In this document: piece by piece, positions 8,345 to 17,024 of the stretch | Position numbering within the stretch: the first letter of the stretch is position 1 | How the letters are laid out: each line of letters begins with the position of its first letter | Assembly (NCBI GenBank): GCA_934339135.1 | Contig: CAKRHP010000017.1 | Span: 1 to 64,000 of the forward strand | Length of the DNA: 64,000 nucleotides | Reading direction: 5' to 3' | Source: an uncultured Lachnospiraceae bacterium | GTDB lineage: Bacteria; Bacillota; Clostridia; Lachnospirales; Lachnospiraceae | Translations under genes and position numbers: made by a program | The notes under the pieces: generated by a model | What the model saw: the letters and a program-made list of their open reading frames with translations, nothing else | Told to the model about the DNA's origin: nothing | The model's database searches: none

Positions 8345-9693
8345 AATCCCAGCACCAGAATCACAAGAATGATGCACGGAAGCACAAAGGTCACATAGCC
8401 ACGCAGAGCCTTTGGAAACTTCACACCGATACCGGTATTGGTCTCCGCCAGATATTTATCAAAGCCCCATCCCCATTTTGTCACACAGAACAGCAAAAAG
8501 ATCAAGGAGCCGCCCGGAAGCAGCAGATTACTTACAATAAAATCTTCCAGGTCCAGCACCGTGCTTCCGGCTCCCCTTGGCTGAAAGCTGCTCCAGATAT
8601 TATAACCAAATACCGCCGGCAAAGAAGCGATCAGGATGATCACGCCATTGATAAGAGCAGACTTTTTGCGGCTGATATTCCATTTATCCATACAGCAGGC
8701 AATGATATTTTCAAAAACCGCAATGATCGTAGAAAATGCGGCAAAGGTCATAAACAGGAAGAAAAATGTACCCCAGATCCTGCCTCCCGGCATCTGGATA
8801 AAGACATTTGGCAGAGTAATAAAGATCAGCTCCGGTCCTGCTCCCGGATTAATTCCGTAGGCAAAGCATGCCGGAAAAATGATCAGACCGGACATGATCG
8901 CCACGAAGGTATCCAGCGCTGCGATCCGCAGGGATTCTCCCAGAAGTGTATGCTCTTTGCTCATATAGCTTCCAAAGATCTCCATAGCACCAATACCAAG
9001 GCTCAGAGTAAAAAATGCCTGATTCATTGCCGCAATAATTACATTAAAAAGACCAACCGCTTCTACCTTTTTCCAGTCAGGGATCAGATAAAACTTCAGT
9101 CCGTCCACACCACCCTTGATAAGGATACTGTTGACTGCCAGCACCACGATCAACGCCAGAAGCCCCAGCATCATCGGTTTGCTGATCTTCTCCACGCCGG
9201 CCTGCAGACCAAAGGAACAGATCAAAAATCCAATCACTACGATCACAACCATCCAGAAGGTCATGCTCCCCGGATCTGCAAGCATATGATAAAACTTATC
9301 GGTAACACCCTTCGTATCCAGCCCCTTAAAGTCATTGATCAGAAAACGATAAAAGTAACTGATCATCCAGCCTGCCACCGTGGTATAAAACATCATCAGC
9401 ATATAATTGCCAAATAACGCCGCATAACCGTGCAGATGCCATTTACTTCCCTTGGGCTCCAATGCTTCATAACCTTTCACCACACTCTTGCCGCTGGCAC
9501 GCCCCACTGCAAACTCCATGGTCAGCACCGGTACACCCACAGCGATCAAAAAAAACAGATAAAACAGTACAAAAATACCACCACCATTTTGTCCCGCCAC
9601 ATATGGAAACTTCCAGACATTTCCGATTCCAATGGCGCAGCCCGCCGAAATCAGAATAAAACCTAATCTGGATTTAAAACTTTCTCTTTTCAT
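8338..9693 (-). CDS. Neurotransmitter:sodium symporter (NSS/SNF) family transporter, copy A
   Basis: This 451-residue protein has about 11-12 transmembrane helices. The N-terminal signature SAGCAIGIGNVWKFPYVAGQNGGG holds the unwound TM1 sodium-binding region (GNVWKFPY) typical of LeuT/MhsT-type transporters. TM6 is recognisable as AMNQAFFTLSLGIGAMEIFGSY. Bacterial members import amino acids such as Trp or Tyr with sodium; the substrate here cannot be read from sequence. It is a close paralogue of the next gene, in tandem and on the same strand, with near-identical starts and lengths. Confidence 0.93.
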   Translation of the reverse strand: MKRESFKSRLGFILISAGCAIGIGNVWKFPYVAGQNGGGIFVLFYLFFLIAVGVPVLTMEFAVGRASGKSVVKGYEALEPKGSKWHLHGYAALFGNYMLMMFYTTVAGWMISYFYRFLINDFKGLDTKGVTDKFYHMLADPGSMTFWMVVIVVIGFLICSFGLQAGVEKISKPMMLGLLALIVVLAVNSILIKGGVDGLKFYLIPDWKKVEAVGLFNVIIAAMNQAFFTLSLGIGAMEIFGSYMSKEHTLLGESLRIAALDTFVAIMSGLIIFPACFAYGINPGAGPELIFITLPNVFIQMPGGRIWGTFFFLFMTFAAFSTIIAVFENIIACCMDKWNISRKKSALINGVIILIASLPAVFGYNIWSSFQPRGAGSTVLDLEDFIVSNLLLPGGSLIFLLFCVTKWGWGFDKYLAETNTGIGVKFPKALRGYVTFVLPCIILVILVLGLR

Positions 9694-9796
9694 GTCTCTT
9701 AAAACTCCTTTATCTTACTTATATTTGTATAAATCATCCCGAAGATTCCAGACAGTCAATCCAAAATCTCTCTGCAGTTATCCACATGAAAATCTA

Positions 9797-11152
9797 TTAT
9801 ATCAGACCCAGAATAATGATCGCCAAAATGATACATGGCATCACATAGGTCAGATAGCCCCGAAGGATCCGCGGCATTTTTAATCCCTTGCCTGTATTGG
9901 TCTCTGCCAGATAATTTTCAAATCCCCAGCCACGTTTCGTCATACAGAACAGCAAAAATACAATAGCTCCTCCCGGCAGGATCAGGTTACTCACCAGAAA
10001 ATCCTCTAAGTCCAATATGGTGCTTCCTGCGCCTCTCGGCTGAAAATTCTTCCACACATTATAACCCAGCACCGCCGGCACGGAACCGATCAAAATAATG
10101 ATGCCGTTGATCAGAGAGGACTTTTTCCGGCTGATCTCCCACTTGTCCATGCAGCTTGCAATGATATTTTCAAAAACACCAATGATGGTGGAAAATGCTG
10201 CGAAAGTCATAAACAGGAAAAATAATGCGCCCCAGAATCTGCCTCCCGGCATCTGGATAAAAACATTGGGCAGGGTAATAAAGATCAGCTCCGGTCCTGC
10301 TCCCGGATTGATCCCGTAGGCAAAGCAGGCCGGAAAGATGATCAATCCGGACATCAATGCCACAAAAGTGTCCAGCCCTGCAATCTGCAGCGACTCTCCA
10401 AACAAACTGCGTTCCCGGTCCATATAGCTCCCGAATATCTCCATGCCGCCCATACCCACGCTCAGGGTAAAGAATGCCTGATTCATTGCCGCAATGATCA
10501 CATTTAACAGGCCCACCTCATGGACCTTCTTCCAGTCTGGCACCAGATAAAATTTCACGCCTCCCATGCCGCCCTTAAGCAACACACTGTTGACCGCCAG
10601 CACTGCGATCAATCCCAGAAGCCCGATCATCATCGGCTTGCTGATCTTTTCTACACCATTCTGCAGTCCCATGGAACAGATCAGAATGCCCACGACTACG
10701 ATCAACGCCATCCAGAATCCCATGCTCCAAGGATCCGAAAGCATATGTTCGAACTTATCCGATACTCCTTTGGTATCCAGTCCCTTAAAATCATTCACCA
10801 GAAAGCGGTAAAAATAACTGACCATCCAGCCCGCCACTGTGGTATAAAACATCATGATCACATAATTGCCAAGCAATGCCACATAACCGTGCAGATGCCA
10901 TTTACTGCCCTTTGGCTCCAGCTCCTGATAACACCCCAGCACACTTTTGCGGCTGGCACGTCCCACCGCAAACTCCATGGTCAGTGCCGGCGCTCCAACC
11001 ATCACCAGAAACAGCAGATAAAACAACACAAAAATGCCGCCTCCGTTTTGTCCCGCCACATATGGAAACTTCCATACATTACCAATACCTATCGCACACC
11101 CCGCCGAGATCAGGATAAAACCTAATCTGGATTTAAAATTTTCTCTTTGCAA
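9797..11152 (-). CDS. Neurotransmitter:sodium symporter (NSS/SNF) family transporter, copy B
   Basis: This protein has 451 residues, the same length as copy A and highly similar throughout. The SAGCAIGIGNVWKFPYVAGQ block is identical, and the GINPGAGPELIFITLPNVFI block is identical too. Differences cluster in loops and some TM residues, so the pair is a tandem duplication that may have split in substrate preference. The upstream gene on the same strand is the gamma carbonic anhydrase-like gene, whose stop is only 11 bases before this start, so the two are probably co-transcribed. Confidence 0.93.
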   Translation of the reverse strand: MQRENFKSRLGFILISAGCAIGIGNVWKFPYVAGQNGGGIFVLFYLLFLVMVGAPALTMEFAVGRASRKSVLGCYQELEPKGSKWHLHGYVALLGNYVIMMFYTTVAGWMVSYFYRFLVNDFKGLDTKGVSDKFEHMLSDPWSMGFWMALIVVVGILICSMGLQNGVEKISKPMMIGLLGLIAVLAVNSVLLKGGMGGVKFYLVPDWKKVHEVGLLNVIIAAMNQAFFTLSVGMGGMEIFGSYMDRERSLFGESLQIAGLDTFVALMSGLIIFPACFAYGINPGAGPELIFITLPNVFIQMPGGRFWGALFFLFMTFAAFSTIIGVFENIIASCMDKWEISRKKSSLINGIIILIGSVPAVLGYNVWKNFQPRGAGSTILDLEDFLVSNLILPGGAIVFLLFCMTKRGWGFENYLAETNTGKGLKMPRILRGYLTYVMPCIILAIIILGLI

Positions 11153-11163
11153 TGTCTTCTCCT

Positions 11164-11661
11164 TTATTCTTCCTTTGCATAAGTAACATACTCCGCTGCA
11201 TTGTCCCGAATATGGGACACATCCTCCGGTGTCACCGGACGATATACCTTAACCGGATTACCAAAAGCTACCGACCCCTCCGGCACTTCCTTTCCCTCCG
11301 GCACCAGCGTCCCCGCTCCGATAATGCAGTTTCTGCCGATCCTCGCCCCATTAAGGATCACAGCCCCCATGCCAATGATACAGTCATCTTCGATCGTGCA
11401 TCCATGAACAATAGCTCCATGCCCCACTGTGACACCATTTCCGATCACGGTAGGACATCCATTATCCACATGAACTACTGCATTGTCCTGAATATTGCTT
11501 CGTTCTCCCACTTTGATCGATGCCATATCCCCACGAATCACGGCATTATACCACACCGACGACTCCTGTCCCAGCGTGACATCTCCTGTCACCACACACC
11601 CCGGAAACAGATATGCACCGCCTTCTGTTTTCTTCCATTCCGTTATTCTTTTTTCTTTCAT
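11164..11661 (-). CDS. Gamma carbonic anhydrase-like hexapeptide-repeat protein
   Basis: This 165-residue left-handed beta-helix protein of the YrdA/PaaY/CaiE group has repeated hexapeptide units (for example VVTGDVTLGQ, NIQDNAVVHV, AIVHGCTIEDDCIIGMGAVI). The metal-binding histidines sit at HVDN, VGHGAIVHG. The start is taken as ATG 11661 because GGAG lies eight bases upstream; an extended TTG start at 11673 would place that site inside the gene. Members bind zinc or iron and some have carbonic anhydrase or thioesterase activity; the actual activity is unknown. Confidence 0.9.
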   Translation of the reverse strand: MKEKRITEWKKTEGGAYLFPGCVVTGDVTLGQESSVWYNAVIRGDMASIKVGERSNIQDNAVVHVDNGCPTVIGNGVTVGHGAIVHGCTIEDDCIIGMGAVILNGARIGRNCIIGAGTLVPEGKEVPEGSVAFGNPVKVYRPVTPEDVSHIRDNAAEYVTYAKEE

Positions 11662-11684
11662 AATTAGCTCCAAAAAATGATTTA

Positions 11685-11713
11685 GCTAAGGTCTGCCATC
11701 AGCAAACCTTAGC
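11685..11713 (-). terminator. Terminator after the XrtG-locus GT gene
   Basis: GCTAAGGT and ACCTTAGC form a stem with a 13-base loop. On the minus strand it is followed by TAAATCATTTTTT. It lies downstream of the minus-strand gene ending at 11821 and before the gamma carbonic anhydrase-like gene, so it separates the two units. Confidence 0.65.
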
Positions 11714-11820
11714 CTGTCTATCATACCATTTATTCCATTGTCTGTGCAAGCAATATTTCGAAATTGACAGGAATACTTTTCACATAAAATATTAAAGAAT
11801 TCCTATCGAAAATATTATAT

Positions 11821-14001
11821 TTATCCCCTCTGCAGAATACTCATAGACAGATCATAGTTTGTTTTTCTTCCCTTAATATACAAGCTGCCATAGGGATATG
11901 GATTGAGTTCAGGAAAACGACTGACCTTCGGGATCATCGTGTAATTTTTCCCGTAATGGTGTAAACGGATCACATATCCCTTCGACGAATCCTTCGAAAT
12001 CTGAGGAAGACGTATTATCAGTTTCCCGCTTTTACTAAACTGATCATTCCGCACTTTTCTGCTATATATTTTTTGTCCGTTTTCCAAAGATAACACCTCT
12101 ATTTTATATTCTTTTTTATTCTGTATTTTATTTTCCCCTTGTTTTATTTTTTTATGCTTTCCTTTCTGCCCGTCTCCCTTCCATTTTTGAGAATGACTTT
12201 CCCCCTCATTTCTCTCAAAATTAAGTATAATCGTTTCCTTGTCTCCTGCTCTCGTCAACTGTCCCTGACGTATGATCTGCTCCAGCAAAACCGGCTTTTG
12301 AAAGTACCCTTTCCTGTTTCCGCTTATGGCACTCATCGCCACGGAATCCGGATTATTCCGGCAATGATATACAACATTTTCATTGGTCGAAACAGTCTGC
12401 GACGTTGTTGTCCGCTGCATATATGATGTCAACAGGATACAAATGGCCCCCAATGCCATCATGACAACCCGGGAATTTCTTCGCCACAATCCGGCGAACC
12501 GCTTCTCCCTCATCCATTGCAGACACCCTTCTATCCCATCTGCCATCAGCAAAAGACAGACTCCCATAAAACATACATTATATTTTCGGTTCGCCTCCCA
12601 GAGTACGAAAAACAGGACAGCCCCCAAAAAGGTCAAAGAAAGCACATACGACCGGTCATATTTTTTCTGACGCATCTGTCCCGGAATACTCCCACACAGG
12701 AACAAAAATGTCACCACACGAAATGCCTGCATAAACAACAGGTACCAGGTATTATCCTTTCCCATAAAATACCGGTACCAGCCCGGAAAATCACTGGCAT
12801 ATACCGCTTTATTAAAGCAATCATCGTCAGCAAGTGCCCAAACGCCAAACATTTTTGCCATCGCCTGATAGGCAAGACCGTTTCCCCCAAGCTCAGCAGC
12901 ACGTTCCCGTATCCGTTCCATATCCGCCTGACGTTTCTGAGCTTTTGTATCAAAGCTCATGGTATAGGCCTCATCCTCTCTGGAAAATTCTCCAAAGGTA
13001 TCTGTATTCAGCCCCATCATGATCCAATGGCTCACTGGAAACTCCCCGGTAAGTCTGCTCCGATCCATATGCCTGTCTACCAGTCCCCGGCATCCCATAA
13101 AACAACAAACAAAGACACCTGCCGTAAGTGCTGCCCCGGCCAGATACCTTACCACATTTTCCTTTTTCATCCCCTGTGTTCCACGCACGATCAAGTACAA
13201 TACAACCGCTATGATAGGAATGATCGTTGTAGGACGTATCCAATATCCCACAGCCATTACAGCCCCCAGTAACGCCCATAATCTTTTACGGCTGTCTCGT
13301 TTCTCTGACTCATTCTGAAGCCGCAGACATAAATAAAGTATCAGCATCACGAAAGGAAACGAAAGCGTATTGGTATAAACGGTGGTAAGCCAGACATAAG
13401 TAGTCGGACAGAGAATAAACAAAACCAGCACCAGATCTGCCATCTTCGTCCCTTTCCAGTCTCTTGCGATCAGCCACGAACAAAGAATTCCTATATCAAT
13501 AGAAACCAGATTTAATATAATAGTTGGAATCCACACCTGCTGTATTCCCATAAAATATAACATCTTATAAAAATAGTAAAATAAAACTACAATAAAATGA
13601 TTATTGGGATACCGCTGAAAGTACAGATCCTCCATATTCATCCGGCCATGCTGCTTCTGCACCATCATTAGTGCCTCATTCTGCACTCTGGCAGGATCGC
13701 TGATCGCCATGGGATGCGAAATAAACACAAGAAAGAATATCTGGAGACATACGAGTACCCCAAACAAAAGAATACTTCTGTGGCGGCATTCTTTTTCCAG
13801 TCTCCGCCCCAAAAACAGGCCTCCTGCAGCCACCAAAACCGCCATTAAAAGCATGGCCAATGTCATCGTTCCATAATGGTCGTTCCCATACATGATCCCA
13901 TATACGATCATTGCCAGACAGGACATCATAAGCAGACATCCTCCGATCCCCAGCGTCAGCCCCTGACTGAACCAATAAAATAAATTTGTTATTTTCTGCA
14001 T
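11821..14001 (-). CDS. Polytopic GT-C/PMT-like membrane glycosyltransferase, XrtG-locus associated
   Basis: This 726-residue membrane protein has about a dozen hydrophobic helices in the first 520 residues and a non-membrane C-terminal part of about 200 residues, including a Lys/Gly-rich stretch near 610-630. The first long loop contains ISDPARVQNEA, where the Asp resembles the catalytic acidic residue of GT-C (PMT/GT39-like) enzymes that use lipid-linked sugars. From memory, a clade of such proteins co-occurs with the XrtG gene set in Gram-positive bacteria. It is the last gene of the locus and is separated from the preceding gene by a 107-base gap carrying an AT-rich hairpin, so it may be transcribed partly independently. 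Confidence 0.7.
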   Translation of the reverse strand: MQKITNLFYWFSQGLTLGIGGCLLMMSCLAMIVYGIMYGNDHYGTMTLAMLLMAVLVAAGGLFLGRRLEKECRHRSILLFGVLVCLQIFFLVFISHPMAISDPARVQNEALMMVQKQHGRMNMEDLYFQRYPNNHFIVVLFYYFYKMLYFMGIQQVWIPTIILNLVSIDIGILCSWLIARDWKGTKMADLVLVLFILCPTTYVWLTTVYTNTLSFPFVMLILYLCLRLQNESEKRDSRKRLWALLGAVMAVGYWIRPTTIIPIIAVVLYLIVRGTQGMKKENVVRYLAGAALTAGVFVCCFMGCRGLVDRHMDRSRLTGEFPVSHWIMMGLNTDTFGEFSREDEAYTMSFDTKAQKRQADMERIRERAAELGGNGLAYQAMAKMFGVWALADDDCFNKAVYASDFPGWYRYFMGKDNTWYLLFMQAFRVVTFLFLCGSIPGQMRQKKYDRSYVLSLTFLGAVLFFVLWEANRKYNVCFMGVCLLLMADGIEGCLQWMREKRFAGLWRRNSRVVMMALGAICILLTSYMQRTTTSQTVSTNENVVYHCRNNPDSVAMSAISGNRKGYFQKPVLLEQIIRQGQLTRAGDKETIILNFERNEGESHSQKWKGDGQKGKHKKIKQGENKIQNKKEYKIEVLSLENGQKIYSRKVRNDQFSKSGKLIIRLPQISKDSSKGYVIRLHHYGKNYTMIPKVSRFPELNPYPYGSLYIKGRKTNYDLSMSILQRG

Positions 14002-14057
14002 GTTAGAGCACCTTCCATATCATTAATGTTCCCATCTGCAGATAAATATAACAAATA

Positions 14058-14102
14058 AAATAAAAGAAACTCTCAAGATAATCTTAAGAATTTCTTTTAT
14101 TT
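14058..14102 (-). terminator. AT-rich hairpin between the two large membrane protein genes
   Basis: The arms AAATAAAAGAAA and TTTCTTTTATTT pair exactly, with a further CTTAAGAT/ATCTTGAG stem nested inside. On the minus strand it is followed by a T-rich run. It sits immediately after the stop at 14109 and would reduce read-through into the gene ending at 11821. Confidence 0.55.
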
Positions 14103-14108
14103 TCTAAA

Positions 14109-16550
14109 TTATTTCTTAACTTCCCTCTTCCGATGTCCCATTTTCAACCAGCATATCAATAAAATGTATCCCACCACTCCTGTCAATGTCAGTAAAACTC
14201 CCTGCCAGAGATAAGGATATTTCATTCGGATCACTGTAACACCATGACGCACCACCAGCAAATTGTGTTCTCTGGAAATCTTCTGCCGGCAGCCAAACAT
14301 ATCATGATATGCCAGCGAAGTATTTACATGATCTTTTCCTGACGTAATCCTGATCTTGTTTCTGCCATAAGTAATTTTCAGTGGCACGATAGTTCGATCC
14401 GGTAGTTCATTCAAATTTTCTCCTACAAGCTGCTGCAAATATGCTTCCACATTTTCATCCTGTGTCAGAAAACAATGATAGGATAAATTCAAACCAATAA
14501 AAACTATATTGTCATTATAGACCGATCCTGAAAAATCAATGCGCCTGCCGGAATCAAAAAGATAACCATCAATCTTTTCCAGTCCGTTGAGATATACTGT
14601 TTTCCACTGAGAGGCACTTCGGTCAAATAATGCGGTATCCAGCTCTCCTTCTGATGTATATAAAACCGGATAACCATTTTGAAAATAAATATCCTGACAG
14701 CTGACTCCCAAAAAGGAACGCTCCTTCGTCTCAGAATCCTCCGGAATTCCGTCTCCGCTGATCACTACTTTTATGCCGGAATCACTGAGTTTTCTCACCA
14801 GCTTCTCAGACCTCGTTCTGTCCGTGTACGTAAAACCGGACAGATAAATCACCTGATACTCCGACAGTTCCCGGAATGTATAATCATCCAAAGAGACAGA
14901 ATCTCCCTTTGTGATATCCGGATTGCCATAGGTAAGCGTTGCTGCTGTATCTCCAATAGCAATCCCATCATATTTACAGATTGTCCCAAAATCGGTATAG
15001 GTATCCATATGAAACAGCAGATAACTGTCATTTTGATCCGACAGCTGATATCCCAGCTTTGCTGCTGCCTCACTGACTTTTGTGATATCCTCTGCTCCTT
15101 TTTTCAACTCCTCAATCTGTATCAGAACTGTATCATTTCCAAGCTCCAAAGCCCGGTCAAAAAGAAACAGATAATATCCGTTTTCTGCCGCTTCCTCAAG
15201 CTCTGCATTATTTACCGCCGTAGCTGCCGAAGCATTTCCTGCGCCAAAGGTTCCCTTAATCTGTTTTTCATTGTAACCGGTCAGCAGATATGGTGCCATC
15301 GCCCCCAGGCTGCCCCCATCCAGAATGGCAGCTCTCTGAGTCGTTATCTTTCTTGCTTCCGTGATCAGACAGGCATCTGCCGTCTGACGCATCCTTCCGA
15401 CTGCAGATACCGTCCCTTTCCCCTGATAGACCAGTGAGAATGACGGAATAACGTCTGCTGCCAGAAGTACGCAGCAGAGTATCACAAATCCCCGCTTCAA
15501 TGAGGTCCATTTCATGAAGCTGTAAAGTATCATTCCCAAGGCAATGGAAATAAAGGAGAGCATCCACAAAGAATGACCCATCGAAAGCTTTTCCAGCACA
15601 GCATATACCGAAGTGGTCGTTCCTGCAAAAAGAAGCAGTGCCGTCCAGAACCCTGCCATAGATTTTCTTTTGCTGCACAAGGCACCAAAAACAGCAACAA
15701 TAAATGACGATAAGCCAAAATAAAAGTCAACATTTCCCCGTTTCAGGCGTCGAAGAGGATCCAGAGAGAGCCATGCGTCCTGAAACATCCCCCGCATCAC
15801 TCCGGAACCACTCGTATTTCCCCTTCCCTTCAGGGAAGCATACAGCCATATCCCTGTGATCAGAAACGCCAGAAGCATACTGCCCAGCACCGGAAAGCAT
15901 TTTCCCTTCTTGTGATACAAAAGCCGGTATATCAGAAGAAAGAGCAGCATCGCCGCCGACATCATCACCGCCAGTCCTGTGCCACTGAGAACGATCACCG
16001 TAAATACCGGAACAGCCTTTCCCAATGCCCTCCAGTCATCCTCCAGAAGATAGGCACTGATCCAGTGAAGCCATAAGGGCATCCATATCATAGCAAACAC
16101 CTGTGGCAGGTTTCCTTCTCCAAAAAGGATATAAAGATTATTGGGAATAAAAAACCACAAAATCCCAAGAAATGCTCCCACCCCCGGACGATCACTGTGA
16201 TATCCTATATAAAGCCACACCAATGATCCCAGATAAAAAACCAGTGCCACAAACACCAAATATCCATTCAGATCATTTTCCCCGGCAATCCACTGGCAAA
16301 ATGCCAGAAAATAAATCGGCAGAGGTGCCTGATAACGCATGGTCTGCGCGCCGTTAAACCACAGACTGTCATAAAGGGGATACCAATTCCCTTTTCTTAT
16401 GGCATCATAAAGCATATTCCCTTTGTAAAGATACCCCATAGTATCCGTCCCTGCGGGATAATTTCCACTGATCATGATCAGATATGCTATGATTACAGCG
16501 GCTGCCGCATAAAGCAGTATCACCGCTATCATTCCTGCTTTTTTCTTCAC
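14109..16550 (-). CDS. Large polytopic membrane protein of the PTPS-related (YfhO-like) type
   Basis: This 813-residue protein has an N-terminal block of about 12-13 transmembrane helices (1-370). It begins with a loop matching the pattern seen in PTPS-related membrane proteins and YfhO (YPAGTDTMGYL, then GNWYPLYDSLWFNG). A large extracytoplasmic domain (about 380-775), one final helix and a basic tail (KMGHRKREVKK) follow. The family takes its name from gene neighbourhoods with 6-pyruvoyl tetrahydropterin synthase homologues, and here the PTPS-like gene is directly upstream, 12 bases away. A role in transferring sugars or modifying a surface glycan is inferred; no catalytic residues are certain. 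Confidence 0.7.
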   Translation of the reverse strand: MKKKAGMIAVILLYAAAAVIIAYLIMISGNYPAGTDTMGYLYKGNMLYDAIRKGNWYPLYDSLWFNGAQTMRYQAPLPIYFLAFCQWIAGENDLNGYLVFVALVFYLGSLVWLYIGYHSDRPGVGAFLGILWFFIPNNLYILFGEGNLPQVFAMIWMPLWLHWISAYLLEDDWRALGKAVPVFTVIVLSGTGLAVMMSAAMLLFLLIYRLLYHKKGKCFPVLGSMLLAFLITGIWLYASLKGRGNTSGSGVMRGMFQDAWLSLDPLRRLKRGNVDFYFGLSSFIVAVFGALCSKRKSMAGFWTALLLFAGTTTSVYAVLEKLSMGHSLWMLSFISIALGMILYSFMKWTSLKRGFVILCCVLLAADVIPSFSLVYQGKGTVSAVGRMRQTADACLITEARKITTQRAAILDGGSLGAMAPYLLTGYNEKQIKGTFGAGNASAATAVNNAELEEAAENGYYLFLFDRALELGNDTVLIQIEELKKGAEDITKVSEAAAKLGYQLSDQNDSYLLFHMDTYTDFGTICKYDGIAIGDTAATLTYGNPDITKGDSVSLDDYTFRELSEYQVIYLSGFTYTDRTRSEKLVRKLSDSGIKVVISGDGIPEDSETKERSFLGVSCQDIYFQNGYPVLYTSEGELDTALFDRSASQWKTVYLNGLEKIDGYLFDSGRRIDFSGSVYNDNIVFIGLNLSYHCFLTQDENVEAYLQQLVGENLNELPDRTIVPLKITYGRNKIRITSGKDHVNTSLAYHDMFGCRQKISREHNLLVVRHGVTVIRMKYPYLWQGVLLTLTGVVGYILLICWLKMGHRKREVKK

Positions 16551-16562
16551 TGTGCACTCCTC

Positions 16563-17024
16563 TTAATCAATAATACGGTCTAAGATTCCATCGATCACAT
16601 CACTCATCTGCTGTTTCGAACTCCTGCGGATGCTTTCCAGATATTCCTGTTCCCTCTCAAAACTGATCACGTAGCTTCTGGTAGGAGTCTCACTACTCTC
16701 CATCTTTACCAGATGACCTCCCAGCTCTTTGACAATATTACGGATCTCATCTGCAAAATAATCCGACATATTTTCCAGTGTCGGCACCATATGATCAAAG
16801 GGCTCTACCTCGTTTAATATCCGATTCTGATATTTATTAAAATATTCGTCGATTGCTTTTTCATACGCGTCAAACTGTACGAATTTCTGGTCGCTCATAA
16901 GGACATCCACCATAAACTCCCATGTATGGGGATGAATCTCGCCCTCTTTTCCGTTAATGACAATAAAATGATTGGCATTAAGATAAAATTTAAATTTATA
17001 TTCCCGAAACGTGGTCCGTGCCAT
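16563..17024 (-). CDS. 6-pyruvoyl tetrahydropterin synthase-like protein, XrtG-associated, lacking the catalytic Cys
   Basis: This 153-residue protein has the PTPS/QueD fold pattern. Zinc ligand candidates are His19 (in NANHF), His31 and His33 (IHPH in place of the usual HGH). The Asp-His pair is kept (FDH, 77-78), as are PTLEN (81-85) and a C-terminal Glu. The catalytic cysteine that normally precedes HGH by a few residues is absent (KEGEIHPH). The start at 17024 is chosen for its AGGAAGGGGAG site and overlaps the upstream gene by 29 bases. From memory, a PTPS-related family marks exosortase G loci. Normal pterin or queuosine synthesis is therefore unlikely; its real role is unknown. Confidence 0.82.
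   Translation of the reverse strand: MARTTFREYKFKFYLNANHFIVINGKEGEIHPHTWEFMVDVLMSDQKFVQFDAYEKAIDEYFNKYQNRILNEVEPFDHMVPTLENMSDYFADEIRNIVKELGGHLVKMESSETPTRSYVISFEREQEYLESIRRSSKQQMSDVIDGILDRIID

Noticed and set aside
12517..13272. 251-codon plus-strand open frame inside the GT-C gene
   Set aside because: It lies antisense to a clear membrane protein, is rich in His, Pro, Thr and Lys in no recognisable pattern, and has no ribosome site.
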